From Verrucomicrobiota bacterium (lineage in GTDB: Bacteria; Verrucomicrobiota; Verrucomicrobiia; Limisphaerales; UBA9464), in NCBI GenBank assembly GCA_947454295.1, contig CANGMO010000106.1, positions 1-7,384 of the forward strand: a DNA stretch of 7,384 bases. The letters run 5' to 3'. Below the pieces are notes generated by a model, which was given only the letters and a program-made list of their open reading frames with translations, was not told where the DNA came from and made no database searches. Within the stretch, counting starts at the first letter, position 1. Every line of letters begins with the position of its first letter. Shown here in pieces: positions 1 to 5,608 of this stretch. A program made the translations under genes and the position numbers.

Positions 1-8
1 CGCGCTTT

Positions 9-24
9 TCGCGCCGCGGCGCGA
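9..24. repeat. 16-bp perfect palindrome in the thiD promoter
   Basis: The sequence TCGCGCCGCGGCGCGA reads identically on both strands and directly abuts the presumed thiD -10 hexamer at 25-30. If the -35 lies at about 2-7, the palindrome fills the promoter spacer, which is a typical position for a repressor operator. It is not a convincing terminator in either direction, because neither side carries a T-run after the stem. The palindrome is seen directly; the operator role is inferred. A chance GC-rich palindrome is possible. Confidence 0.4.
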
Positions 25-30
25 TAGGGT
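25..30 (+). promoter_or_regulatory. Probable -10 element of thiD (leaderless start)
   Basis: TAGGGT ends six bases before the thiD ATG at 37, so transcription would begin at or beside the start codon. No Shine-Dalgarno sequence is visible before the ATG. The -35 region falls at the window edge (about 2-7, GCGCTT) and is poor. The call rests mainly on the same -10 to start spacing recurring at other genes here. Confidence 0.4.
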
Positions 31-36
31 AACCCG

Positions 37-843
37 ATGAAATCGCGTGCCACGCAGCCCGTCGCCCTCACCATTGCCGGATCGGATTCCGGCGGCGGTG
101 CCGGCGTGCAGATGGATCTCAAGACCTTTGCCGCCCTGGGTGTCCACGGCACCTCGGCATTGACCTGCCTCACGGCGCAGAATCCCGATGAAGTCGCCGC
201 GGTTCATGCCGTTCCCCCTAAGTTTCTGCAGGCGCAGTTGAAGACTGTGTTTGGCGGCCTCCGGCCTGCCGCAGTCAAGACTGGCATGCTGTTCAATGCC
301 GCCCTCGTGCGCGAGGTGGTGGCCTTTTGGAAAAAACTCCCCGCGAAGTCCCGTCCAGTCCTGGTCGTGGATCCCGTGATGGTGGCCACCAGCGGCGCGA
401 AGCTGCTTCAGCCGGCTGCGATCAAGGCCCTGCTTTCAGACCTCCTTCCGCTCGCGACGCTCGTGACGCCGAATCTCGACGAGGCGGAAATCCTCGTGGG
501 GCGTCCGTTGAAGACGGTGGACGATCTCCACGCAGCCGCGGTGCAGATCCGACTTCAGTACGGGTGCGCCGCTCTCGTGAAGGGCGGGCATCTCCGGGGG
601 ACGCGCCAGGCCACGGACGTGTTTTTTGACGGCGAATCGGGGCTCACGCTGTCCGTGCCGTTTGTCCGGGGTGTCGCCACCCACGGCACCGGCTGCGCGT
701 ACTCCGCGGCCATCACCGGCTATCTCGCGCTCGGGCTTCCCCTTCCTCAGGCCGTCGAGATGGCCAAGACCCACATCACTCAGTCCATTTCGCAGAGCGT
801 CCGCATTGGAAAATACACCACGCTGAATCCGTTCTGGAGCTGA
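37..843 (+). CDS. thiD: Hydroxymethylpyrimidine / phosphomethylpyrimidine kinase (ThiD)
   Basis: This 268-residue cytoplasmic kinase of the ribokinase-like PfkB fold phosphorylates hydroxymethylpyrimidine and then its monophosphate to HMP-PP, the pyrimidine half of thiamine. The N-terminal substrate-binding segment (AGSDSGGGAG, residues 14-23, then DLKTFAALGVHG) is canonical except that the usual SDPSGGAG is SDSGGGAG. VVDPVM (110-115), KGGH (182-185) and HGTGC (216-220), with the anion-hole glycines and the family's active-site cysteine at 220, are all present. The length matches free-standing ThiD, and there is no fused ThiE or TenA domain. The ATG at 37 is chosen because the conserved sequence starts about ten residues later and a -10 lies just upstream. 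The gene converges on the copper ATPase gene with only 27 bases between stop codons. No other thiamine gene and no TPP riboswitch is visible, although upstream sequence is missing. Confidence 0.96.
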   Translation: MKSRATQPVALTIAGSDSGGGAGVQMDLKTFAALGVHGTSALTCLTAQNPDEVAAVHAVPPKFLQAQLKTVFGGLRPAAVKTGMLFNAALVREVVAFWKKLPAKSRPVLVVDPVMVATSGAKLLQPAAIKALLSDLLPLATLVTPNLDEAEILVGRPLKTVDDLHAAAVQIRLQYGCAALVKGGHLRGTRQATDVFFDGESGLTLSVPFVRGVATHGTGCAYSAAITGYLALGLPLPQAVEMAKTHITQSISQSVRIGKYTTLNPFWS

Positions 844-873
844 TCCTACTCCGTGTCGCCCCGGGCGGGATCA
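841..873. terminator. Candidate two-way terminator between convergent genes
   Basis: TGATCC (841-846) and GGATCA (868-873) form a perfect 6-bp inverted repeat, and each arm carries the stop codon of one of the converging genes (thiD TGA at 841-843, ATPase TGA at 873-871). The enclosed 21 bases include the GC-rich CGCCCCGGGCG. There is no T-run on either strand, so this is not a classic intrinsic terminator. The pairing is visible; the terminator role is a guess from position. Confidence 0.25.
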
Positions 874-3174
874 CCGTTTTCGAGCCAGACGGAGTGCGTT
901 GCCGATGACGATCACGTCGCTCAGGCCCATCGCGGCGGCGCTGAGAAGGGGACTGAACAACCCAAGCGCGGCCAGCGGAACGAAGGCTGCGTTGTAGAAG
1001 AAGGCCCAGAAGAGATTCTGATGAATCACCCGGAGCGTCTGTCGCGACAGCTCCAGGGCCACGCAGACGGCGGTGAGATCGTGGCGCAGCAGGACGACAT
1101 CGGCGGCCTCGCGGGCGACGTCGGTGGCGCGGGAAACGGCGATGCCGAGATCCGCCTGGGCCAGCGCCGGGCCGTCGTTGAGTCAGTCTCCGACGAAGGC
1201 GACTCGCTCCCCGCGACGTTGCAGCACCTCGATGGCCGCCGCTTTTTGCTCGGGTCGCACCCCGGAGGTCAGCTCCCCGTCGCGCAGACCCAGCGAGCGA
1301 GCGACCTGCTCCACTGCCTGCGGTTGATCCCCGGACAGCAAATGCACCCGCATACCGCCGGCGCGCAGGCGATCGATGACTTCGCGCGCCCCGGGCTTCA
1401 GTTCATCGCGAATGCCGTAGGCCGCAATGACCCGAGCATCGCGCGCGAGCAGCAGCACGCTGGTTCCTTCAGACGCTTGGTGGGTCAGGAATCCGTCAAA
1501 GGTGCCCAACTCGACTCCGGCTTCCTGGAGCCATGAGGGTGAGCCGAGCCGGAGAAGACTGTCCCCTTGGCGGCCCTCAACGCCGCAGCCGCGTCGTTCG
1601 CGCCATTCGGAAAGCAGGTTGGATTCGCCCGTGGCGATGCCGGCAATGGCGCGGCTAAGTGGATGCGAGGAGGGGCGGGCGAGTGCGGCCGCGAGTGCGT
1701 CGGATTCCGGGGTGTTCCCGTCCGCCCGGGACACCACCCGCGGCGTTCCTTCGGTCAGCGTGCCGGTTTTGTCGAAGACCACGGTGGTGATGCGACCTGA
1801 CTTCTCCAGCGCGGTGGCGTCGCGAATGAGGATGCCCTGTCGCGCCGCCGCGTTGACGCCGGCCATCAGGGCTGCAGGTGTGGCGAGTCCCATGGCGCAG
1901 GGACAGGCGACGATGAGCACGGAGGCAAAGATGGTAAACGCGGCGGCGAGCGGCGAATCGGGCGCGTGCACGTGCCAGAGCATCCGGCTGAGCGTGGCCT
2001 GCAGATCGCGTGCCGGCTCGAAGGCGAAGGCCCATCCCAGCGCGGCGGCGAGCGCGATGACAATCACCACCGGGACGAATACCGCGCTGATGCGGTCGGC
2101 CAGCCGCTGGATGTCGGCGCGACTGGATTGGGCCCGCTGAACCGCGGCAACGATGCGCGCCAGCGCGGTTTCAGAGCCCACCGCCACCACCCGTGCCACG
2201 AGGCGTCCGGAGGTGTTGACGGTTCCGGAATAGATGCGCGCCAGCGGTCCCTTCACGACGGGCATCGATTCTCCCGTGAGCATCGATTCATCGACCGCCG
2301 ACTCGCCTTCGATCACTTCGGAATCCACCGAAACATGGTCGCCAGGCCGCAGGACGAGCACGTCGCCCGGCTGCAATTGACTGGCGGGAACCTCGACCTC
2401 CGAGGTCGTGCCGTCCGGCGCCACGCGACGCGTCCGCGCCGTTTCCGGTGCCAGAGTGAGCAGGGCGCGAAGCGAATTGCCGGCGCGCGCCGACATGCGC
2501 GCCTCCAGCCAATGGCCCAGGCTGATCAGGGTCAGAATTCCCGCCGATTCCATGAAGTACACGTGGCCCGGATTGCCGCTGGCGAGGATCCACAGGCTGA
2601 ATCCAAACGCGGCGGTCGAGCCGAGTGCGACGAGGGTGTCCATGTTGGACTGCCCCACTCGTGCGAGCCGCCACGCACCGCGATAGAATCCCGCGCCGAC
2701 GACAATTTGCACCGGCAGGGCCATCAGCAACGCCGTGAGGCGGTAGCCGGGGGTCATGCCCAACCCCAAGCCCCATTCCGCGACCATCATGGCCAACGTC
2801 ACCGGCATGCCCAATCGGACGGCGCGCTGCCACGAGCGCTCGGCAGCGGATTCTGCGGGGGGAGATCCGGGCGAACCTTCCTCTGCGGATGGGGCCGCGG
2901 GGAGGGAGGCGGCATATCCGGCGGCGGAAGCCGCGGCGATGAGTGCCGGTGCATCCGGTGTGGCGCCTGGAAGCCACGAGACCACGGCGCGCGCGGCATC
3001 GAGTTCCACCCGCACCCAGGCCACGCCCGTGACTTTTGCCAGGGCGGTCTGCACGCGGTTGGCGCAGGCGCCGCACGTCATGTCCTCCACGCGCAGACGC
3101 GTTTCCGTCGCGCCCTGAGTCGCAGGCCGCGGCGGAGCTGGGCGGGGCTTGAAGGAGATGGGAGCGGAACCCAT
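871..3174 (-). pseudogene. copA: Copper-type P1B ATPase gene interrupted by one in-frame TGA
   Basis: The frame encodes a 767-codon heavy-metal ATPase that would export Cu(I) across the inner membrane, but codon 664 (1185-1183) is TGA. Visible in order are an N-terminal HMA domain (about 24-90) with MTCGAC (C34, C37), helices at about 118-136, 148-168, 178-198 and 204-224, the actuator loop with TGES (300-303), helices at about 362-385 and 411-431 with CPC (424-426), the phosphorylation motif DKTGT (D468), and SHP (503-505). After the stop come LNDGPAL (665-671), a helix with YN (727-728) and a final helix ending NALRL. The TGA replaces the second glycine of the invariant GDGxND hinge. A 663-residue product would lack the hinge and the last two helices and should be inactive. 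Everything else in the frame is intact, so this is a recent nonsense mutation, a base error, or less likely readthrough. The Cu-site MxxSS reads MGLSD (749-753). Confidence 0.9.
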
Positions 3175-3180
3175 AGCTTA

Positions 3181-3209
3181 ACCCTCAGGCGTTGAAGTGG
3201 GGCTGGCAA
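3181..3209 (-). promoter_or_regulatory. Promoter of the copper ATPase gene
   Basis: On the minus strand, TTGCCA (3209-3204) is followed after 17 bases by GAGGGT (3186-3181), which ends six bases before the ATG at 3174-3172. The -35 and its spacing are good, while the -10 is a weak match. The hexamer TAAGCT touching the ATG is an alternative -10 but would start transcription inside the gene. I see no CueR-type dyad between the elements. Confidence 0.45.
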
Positions 3210-3219
3210 ATCTTTTGCC
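3205..3219. promoter_or_regulatory. Inverted repeat joining two divergent -35 elements
   Basis: GGCAAA-TCT-TTTGCC is a perfect 6-bp inverted repeat with a 3-base centre. Its left arm contains most of the minus-strand -35 (TTGCCA) and its right arm contains most of the plus-strand -35 (TTGCCC). The symmetry may simply be two similar -35 hexamers placed back to back, or it may be an operator controlling both genes. Confidence 0.4.
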
Positions 3220-3242
3220 CTACCCCCACGACTTGGCAGAAT
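3215..3242 (+). promoter_or_regulatory. Promoter of the DUF3592-type gene
   Basis: TTGCCC (3215-3220), a 16-base spacer and CAGAAT (3237-3242) precede the ATG at 3250 by seven bases. This favours 3250 over the in-frame ATG at 3241, which lies inside the -10. No Shine-Dalgarno sequence is present for either start. Confidence 0.45.
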
Positions 3243-3249
3243 GCCTTCG

Positions 3250-3723
3250 ATGACTGTGCGGAAGCGATTGCTCATGCGGCTGGCTCTGGCGGCAGCCTCT
3301 GTGTTTTGCCTTTGGATCGTGGTTCCCATGAGCGTCACGCTGACTTCGGCGTGGTTCCAGGCCCGCGCCTCGGTCGATTGGCCCAAGGTGCCCGGACGCA
3401 TGATCAGCGGATCGATTGATCATCCGTTGCACCAGCCGCGGAACTACACGCTGCAGTTCCGCTACGAGTTCACGGTGGACGGGAAGCGTCATGAGGGAAC
3501 CCGGATCAATGCGGGGGATGTCATGGATACCAGTCGGTTCGCCGAGCTTCAGGAGCGCTATGCCGCGGGCCGGGTGGTCTCGGTAGCTTATGACCCGGCG
3601 GATCCGTCGCGAAGCGTGCTCGAACCGGGGGTCACGCCGGGGCACCGGTTCCTGTTTCTGGCGCCGCCGGTGATCTACGGCCTGGCGGTCCTGTTCGGCT
3701 GGGTTGCGTGGCGCGGGGTTTGA
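3250..3723 (+). CDS. DUF3592-type membrane protein
   Basis: This is a 157-residue protein of unknown function. A basic N-terminus (KR, R) leads into a hydrophobic helix at about 9-36. A soluble part of roughly 100 residues follows, then a second helix at about 133-154 and a very short tail. The middle shows the DUF3592 pattern: W44 with PGR shortly after, a beta-rich stretch with YEFTVDGKRHEG (72-83), then GRVVSVAYDPADPSRSVLEPG (107-127). That YDP-x-(D/N)-P-x-x-SVL signature is characteristic of the family. The predicted topology is both termini in the cytoplasm with the soluble part outside the inner membrane; this is inferred from the basic N-terminus. The start at 3250 is chosen over 3241 from promoter spacing; the difference is three residues. 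It is divergent from the copper ATPase gene and shares its promoter region, but nothing in the protein indicates a role in metal handling. Confidence 0.82.
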   Translation: MTVRKRLLMRLALAAASVFCLWIVVPMSVTLTSAWFQARASVDWPKVPGRMISGSIDHPLHQPRNYTLQFRYEFTVDGKRHEGTRINAGDVMDTSRFAELQERYAAGRVVSVAYDPADPSRSVLEPGVTPGHRFLFLAPPVIYGLAVLFGWVAWRGV

Positions 3724-3749
3724 TTCGTGGAGTTGGATTGGCCCCGGGG

Positions 3750-3777
3750 TTGTCCTCGGCCGCTGGCGGCGTATGCT
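3750..3777 (+). promoter_or_regulatory. Promoter of the 88-residue protein gene
   Basis: TTGTCC (3750-3755) and TATGCT (3772-3777) are 16 bases apart, and the -10 ends seven bases before the ATG at 3785. This is one of the best-matching promoters in the window. It starts 27 bases after the DUF3592 stop codon, so the downstream pair of genes has its own promoter. Confidence 0.55.
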
Positions 3778-3784
3778 TGCACGC

Positions 3785-4051
3785 ATGACCCGTCAGCAAG
3801 TGCTCGACCTCTACTTCATGGACGCCCGCTGCAAGCTCATCGAGCTGGCGGCGTTTCTCGACCGGGTGGACCGCGGGACCGGCGACGCGGATTTTCGCCT
3901 CACCGCCTTCCGCGAGGCCATGAAGCATCTCGCAGACGGCGAGCCCAAGCGTGCGGAAGCCGTCCTGCTCTCGCTCAGTGATCCCACCATCGAACCCATC
4001 GCCAAGGCCCCTGGAAAAGGCGCCGTGGGTGCGTGGCCGGGACGGGCGTGA
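3785..4051 (+). CDS. Small conserved-looking protein of unknown function
   Basis: This is an 88-residue soluble protein with no signal peptide or membrane helix, and I do not recognise its family. It starts MTRQQVLDLYFMDARCKLIE and seems mostly helical: a first helix to about residue 29, a charged turn (RVDRGTGDAD), a helix through FREAMKHLAD (42-51), a third around RAEAVLLSLSD (56-66), then a proline- and glycine-rich tail (GAVGAWPGRA). The length, charge pattern and strong promoter make it a credible gene. The frame stays open upstream to 3704, but that extension overlaps the DUF3592 stop and the promoter, so ATG 3785 is preferred. It is followed after 14 bases by the DUF5990-type gene, so the two are probably co-transcribed. 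A role in protein interaction is possible but unsupported. Confidence 0.75.
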   Translation: MTRQQVLDLYFMDARCKLIELAAFLDRVDRGTGDADFRLTAFREAMKHLADGEPKRAEAVLLSLSDPTIEPIAKAPGKGAVGAWPGRA

Positions 4052-4065
4052 CCGGAATCAAGCCC

Positions 4066-4563
4066 ATGCCCACCAAGTCCTCCAAATCCAAAACGCCCCC
4101 GCCGGCGGTTCCCATCCGACTCGTTTGCAGCGGGTGGCCCGACCATGGATTCGAAGGCTTGGGATTCGGCCGCAACATCCGGGTTGAGATGCAAACCCGT
4201 GACGGTCACGAAGCAGGAGGCCCGGCTGCCGGGCAGGGACACCAGTGGACGACCCAGGTTGTCGTGAAGCATCTCGAGGATGGCGCGCTGGATTTCTCCG
4301 GTCCCACCGTGCACGGAAAACGGGGCGAGCGTTTTTTCTACCTGAGCTGGTCGGGCGAATCCGGCGGTGTCCGGGTGATGTTCCGTCGCCTCAAGATCCA
4401 CCTGCGTGACGTGAAGCCGGCCCAATGGAGCGCGGTGCTGCGCCCGGGCGTTCGAAAATTGCTTCAAGCCCGTGTGCATGCGGTGGCGAAGGACGGCGGC
4501 CCCGCGTGCGCCTCCGTGCCATTGCTGGATGGAGGCTGGACGCTGCACCCCATCGAAGCCTGA
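4066..4563 (+). CDS. Probable DUF5990 family protein
   Basis: This 165-residue soluble protein has no signal peptide or membrane helix. After a basic, low-complexity leader (KSSKSKTPPP, 5-13) comes a beta-rich core: PIRLVCSGWPD (16-26), VRVEMQT-like strand (38-44), LDFSGPTVHGKRGERFFYLSW (75-95) and MFRRLKIHL (105-113). The GP-x-V-x-G-x-x-x-x-RF-x-Y block followed by RR-x-K-hydrophobic resembles DUF5990 from memory, a family without known function. The C-terminal third (LRPGVRKLLQARV, and LLDGGWTLHPIEA) looks like an added element. ATG 4066 is preferred over the in-frame GTG at 4033, which would overlap the upstream gene. A GGAA at 4054-4057, eight bases before the ATG, may serve as a weak ribosome binding site, as expected for an internal operon gene. 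It probably forms an operon with the 88-residue protein. Confidence 0.75.
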   Translation: MPTKSSKSKTPPPAVPIRLVCSGWPDHGFEGLGFGRNIRVEMQTRDGHEAGGPAAGQGHQWTTQVVVKHLEDGALDFSGPTVHGKRGERFFYLSWSGESGGVRVMFRRLKIHLRDVKPAQWSAVLRPGVRKLLQARVHAVAKDGGPACASVPLLDGGWTLHPIEA

Positions 4564-4598
4564 TTCACCGTTCACCGATTACCGATCACCGTTTACCG
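4564..4598 (+). repeat. Five tandem degenerate heptamers (WTYACCG)
   Basis: Immediately after the DUF5990 stop codon come TTCACCG, TTCACCG, ATTACCG, ATCACCG and TTTACCG, five exact 7-base units varying only at the first and third positions. The tract fills nearly all of the 43-base gap before the TatD-like gene and contains its likely promoter. It resembles the short tandemly repeated heptamers described in cyanobacterial intergenic regions, although relatedness is not implied. Confidence 0.85.
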
Positions 4599-4599
4599 T
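4571..4599 (+). promoter_or_regulatory. Possible promoter of the TatD-like gene within the heptamer tract
   Basis: TTCACC (4571-4576), a 17-base spacer and TACCGT (4594-4599) lie seven bases before the ATG at 4607. Neither hexamer is a strong match, but the spacing equals that at better promoters in this window. Read-through from the upstream operon is an alternative. Confidence 0.35.
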
Positions 4600-4606
4600 C
4601 ACAAAC

Positions 4607-5413
4607 ATGCGCTACATCGAACCCCACGGTCACATGGTCAGCCGGACCACGGATGACTATCAGGACATGGTCACCGCCGGCTGTGCTGCGGTGTGTGAAC
4701 CGGCCTTCTGGGCGGGATTCGACCGGTCCTCGGTGCACGGGTTCCGCGATTATTTCCGCCAGCTCACCGAGTACGAGCCGGCGCGGGCCGCGAAGTACGG
4801 CCTGCCGCACTACTGCTGGCTGTGCATCAACCCGAAAGAGTCGGAGGACGTGGCGCTGGCGACCGACGTCATCGGAATCATCCCAGAATTCCTCAAATGC
4901 CCGACCGTCCTGGGCATCGGCGAGATCGGGTTGAACAAGAATTCACGCAATGAAATGAAGGTGCTCGAGATGCACGTGGATCTCGCGGCCCGACATGATC
5001 AGCTCATTCTCGTCCACACGCCGCACCTGGAGGACAAGCTCAAGGGAACGAAGCTCATCCTCGACGTGCTGAAGGCCGATTCGCGGATACGCCCGGAGCG
5101 GGTGCTCATTGATCACGTGGAGGAGCACACGGTGCGCATCGTGCTGGACCGTGGTCATTGGGCGGGCATGACGCTGTATCCAATCAGCAAGTGCACGCCG
5201 GCCCGAGCGGTGGACATTCTCGATCAGCACGGCAGCGAGCGGCTCTGGATGAATTCGGCCTGCGACTGGGGAGAAAGCGTCCCACTGGCGATTCCCCGCA
5301 CCGCCCTGGAGATGCGTCGTCGCGGGTGGACCGCGGAGGCCATTGATCGCGTGGTCTACCAGAATCCCGTGCGATTCCTCAGCCAGAACCCGCGGTTCAA
5401 GCTGACGCTGTAG
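4607..5413 (+). CDS. TatD-family metal-dependent hydrolase, EboB-like
   Basis: This is a 268-residue TIM-barrel hydrolase of the TatD/amidohydrolase group, predicted to be cytoplasmic. Candidate metal ligands are all present: H7 and H9 (EPHGHM), E106 (GIGEIGLN), H137 (LVHTPH), H170 (IDH) and D220 (NSACDWG). The flanking sequence (SRTTDDY at 12-18, EPAFW at 31-35, INPKES at 74-79, SACDWG) is closer, from memory, to EboB than to the DNase TatD. EboB is the TatD-like member of the ebo/edb cluster, which is linked to secondary-metabolite precursor transport or lipid-like products in several bacteria. None of the other ebo genes (UbiA prenyltransferase, dehydroquinate synthase-like and others) is in this window, so the gene stands alone here and its substrate is unknown. 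ATG 4607 is chosen because conservation starts at residue 3 and upstream in-frame codons overlap the previous gene. It ends in TAG, unlike its neighbours. Confidence 0.88.
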   Translation: MRYIEPHGHMVSRTTDDYQDMVTAGCAAVCEPAFWAGFDRSSVHGFRDYFRQLTEYEPARAAKYGLPHYCWLCINPKESEDVALATDVIGIIPEFLKCPTVLGIGEIGLNKNSRNEMKVLEMHVDLAARHDQLILVHTPHLEDKLKGTKLILDVLKADSRIRPERVLIDHVEEHTVRIVLDRGHWAGMTLYPISKCTPARAVDILDQHGSERLWMNSACDWGESVPLAIPRTALEMRRRGWTAEAIDRVVYQNPVRFLSQNPRFKLTL

Positions 5414-5427
5414 GGTCGCACCTGTCA

Positions 5428-5472
5428 TTGGCGCCAAGCTTTCCCGGTGGCGCGAGGCTCCTGCCGTCGCGC
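5428..5472 (+). terminator. Overlapping hairpins after the TatD-like gene
   Basis: Three pairings are visible: a 10-bp palindrome TTGGCGCCAA (5428-5437); GCGCCA (5431-5436) with TGGCGC (5448-5453); and GCGCGA (5450-5455) with TCGCGC (5467-5472), the last extended by GG/CC inside a bulge. They overlap, so they are alternatives. No T-run follows, so intrinsic termination is doubtful. The region could be a terminator of another type or a REP-like element. I see no gene in the whole 5414-5608 spacer. Confidence 0.3.
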
Positions 5473-5592
5473 GGCTACAGGGGCACGGTCAAACTTAGGC
5501 AAAATGCGGGTGGCAGGGGTGACGTCGAACCCGACAGCGTCCGGCGTCATGAGCGCCGCGTTTCATCCATCGCCAATCCCGTCGCAACCCGC

Positions 5593-5598
5593 TAGCCT
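5593..5598 (+). promoter_or_regulatory. Possible -10 of the AhbA/B-like gene
   Basis: TAGCCT lies ten bases before the ATG at 5609, giving a leader of only about three or four bases. The -35 region (about 5570-5575, TCGCCA) is weak. There is no Shine-Dalgarno sequence before the ATG, which is consistent with a near-leaderless message. Confidence 0.35.
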
Positions 5599-5608
5599 TC
5601 ATTCTGAC

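Noticed and set aside
871..1062. The ATPase tail as a separate small protein starting at an internal GTG
   Set aside because: The start lies in the middle of the P-domain to helix 7 connection with no promoter or ribosome site. The sequence is simply the continuation of the interrupted gene.
1183..1185. TGA read as glycine or selenocysteine
   Set aside because: TGA is the terminal codon of thiD, the ATPase itself and four other genes, so reassignment is excluded. No convincing SECIS-like hairpin follows, and Sec has no role in GDGxND.
853..1536. 227-codon plus-strand open frame over the 3' part of the ATPase gene
   Set aside because: The minus-strand frame encodes LNDGPAL, YN and NALRL motifs of the ATPase. 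The plus-strand frame shows nothing recognisable.
1966..3195. 409-codon plus-strand open frame opposite the ATPase gene
   Set aside because: It is antisense to an unmistakable P1B ATPase frame. Its translation is rich in Arg, His and Gly with no domain, as expected from GC-rich third positions.
5447..5608. N-terminal extension of the AhbA/B-like protein
   Set aside because: The frame is open, but the added residues are low-complexity (Ser, Pro, Thr, Ala) and overlap the hairpin region and -10 candidate. ATG 5609 fits the domain start better.
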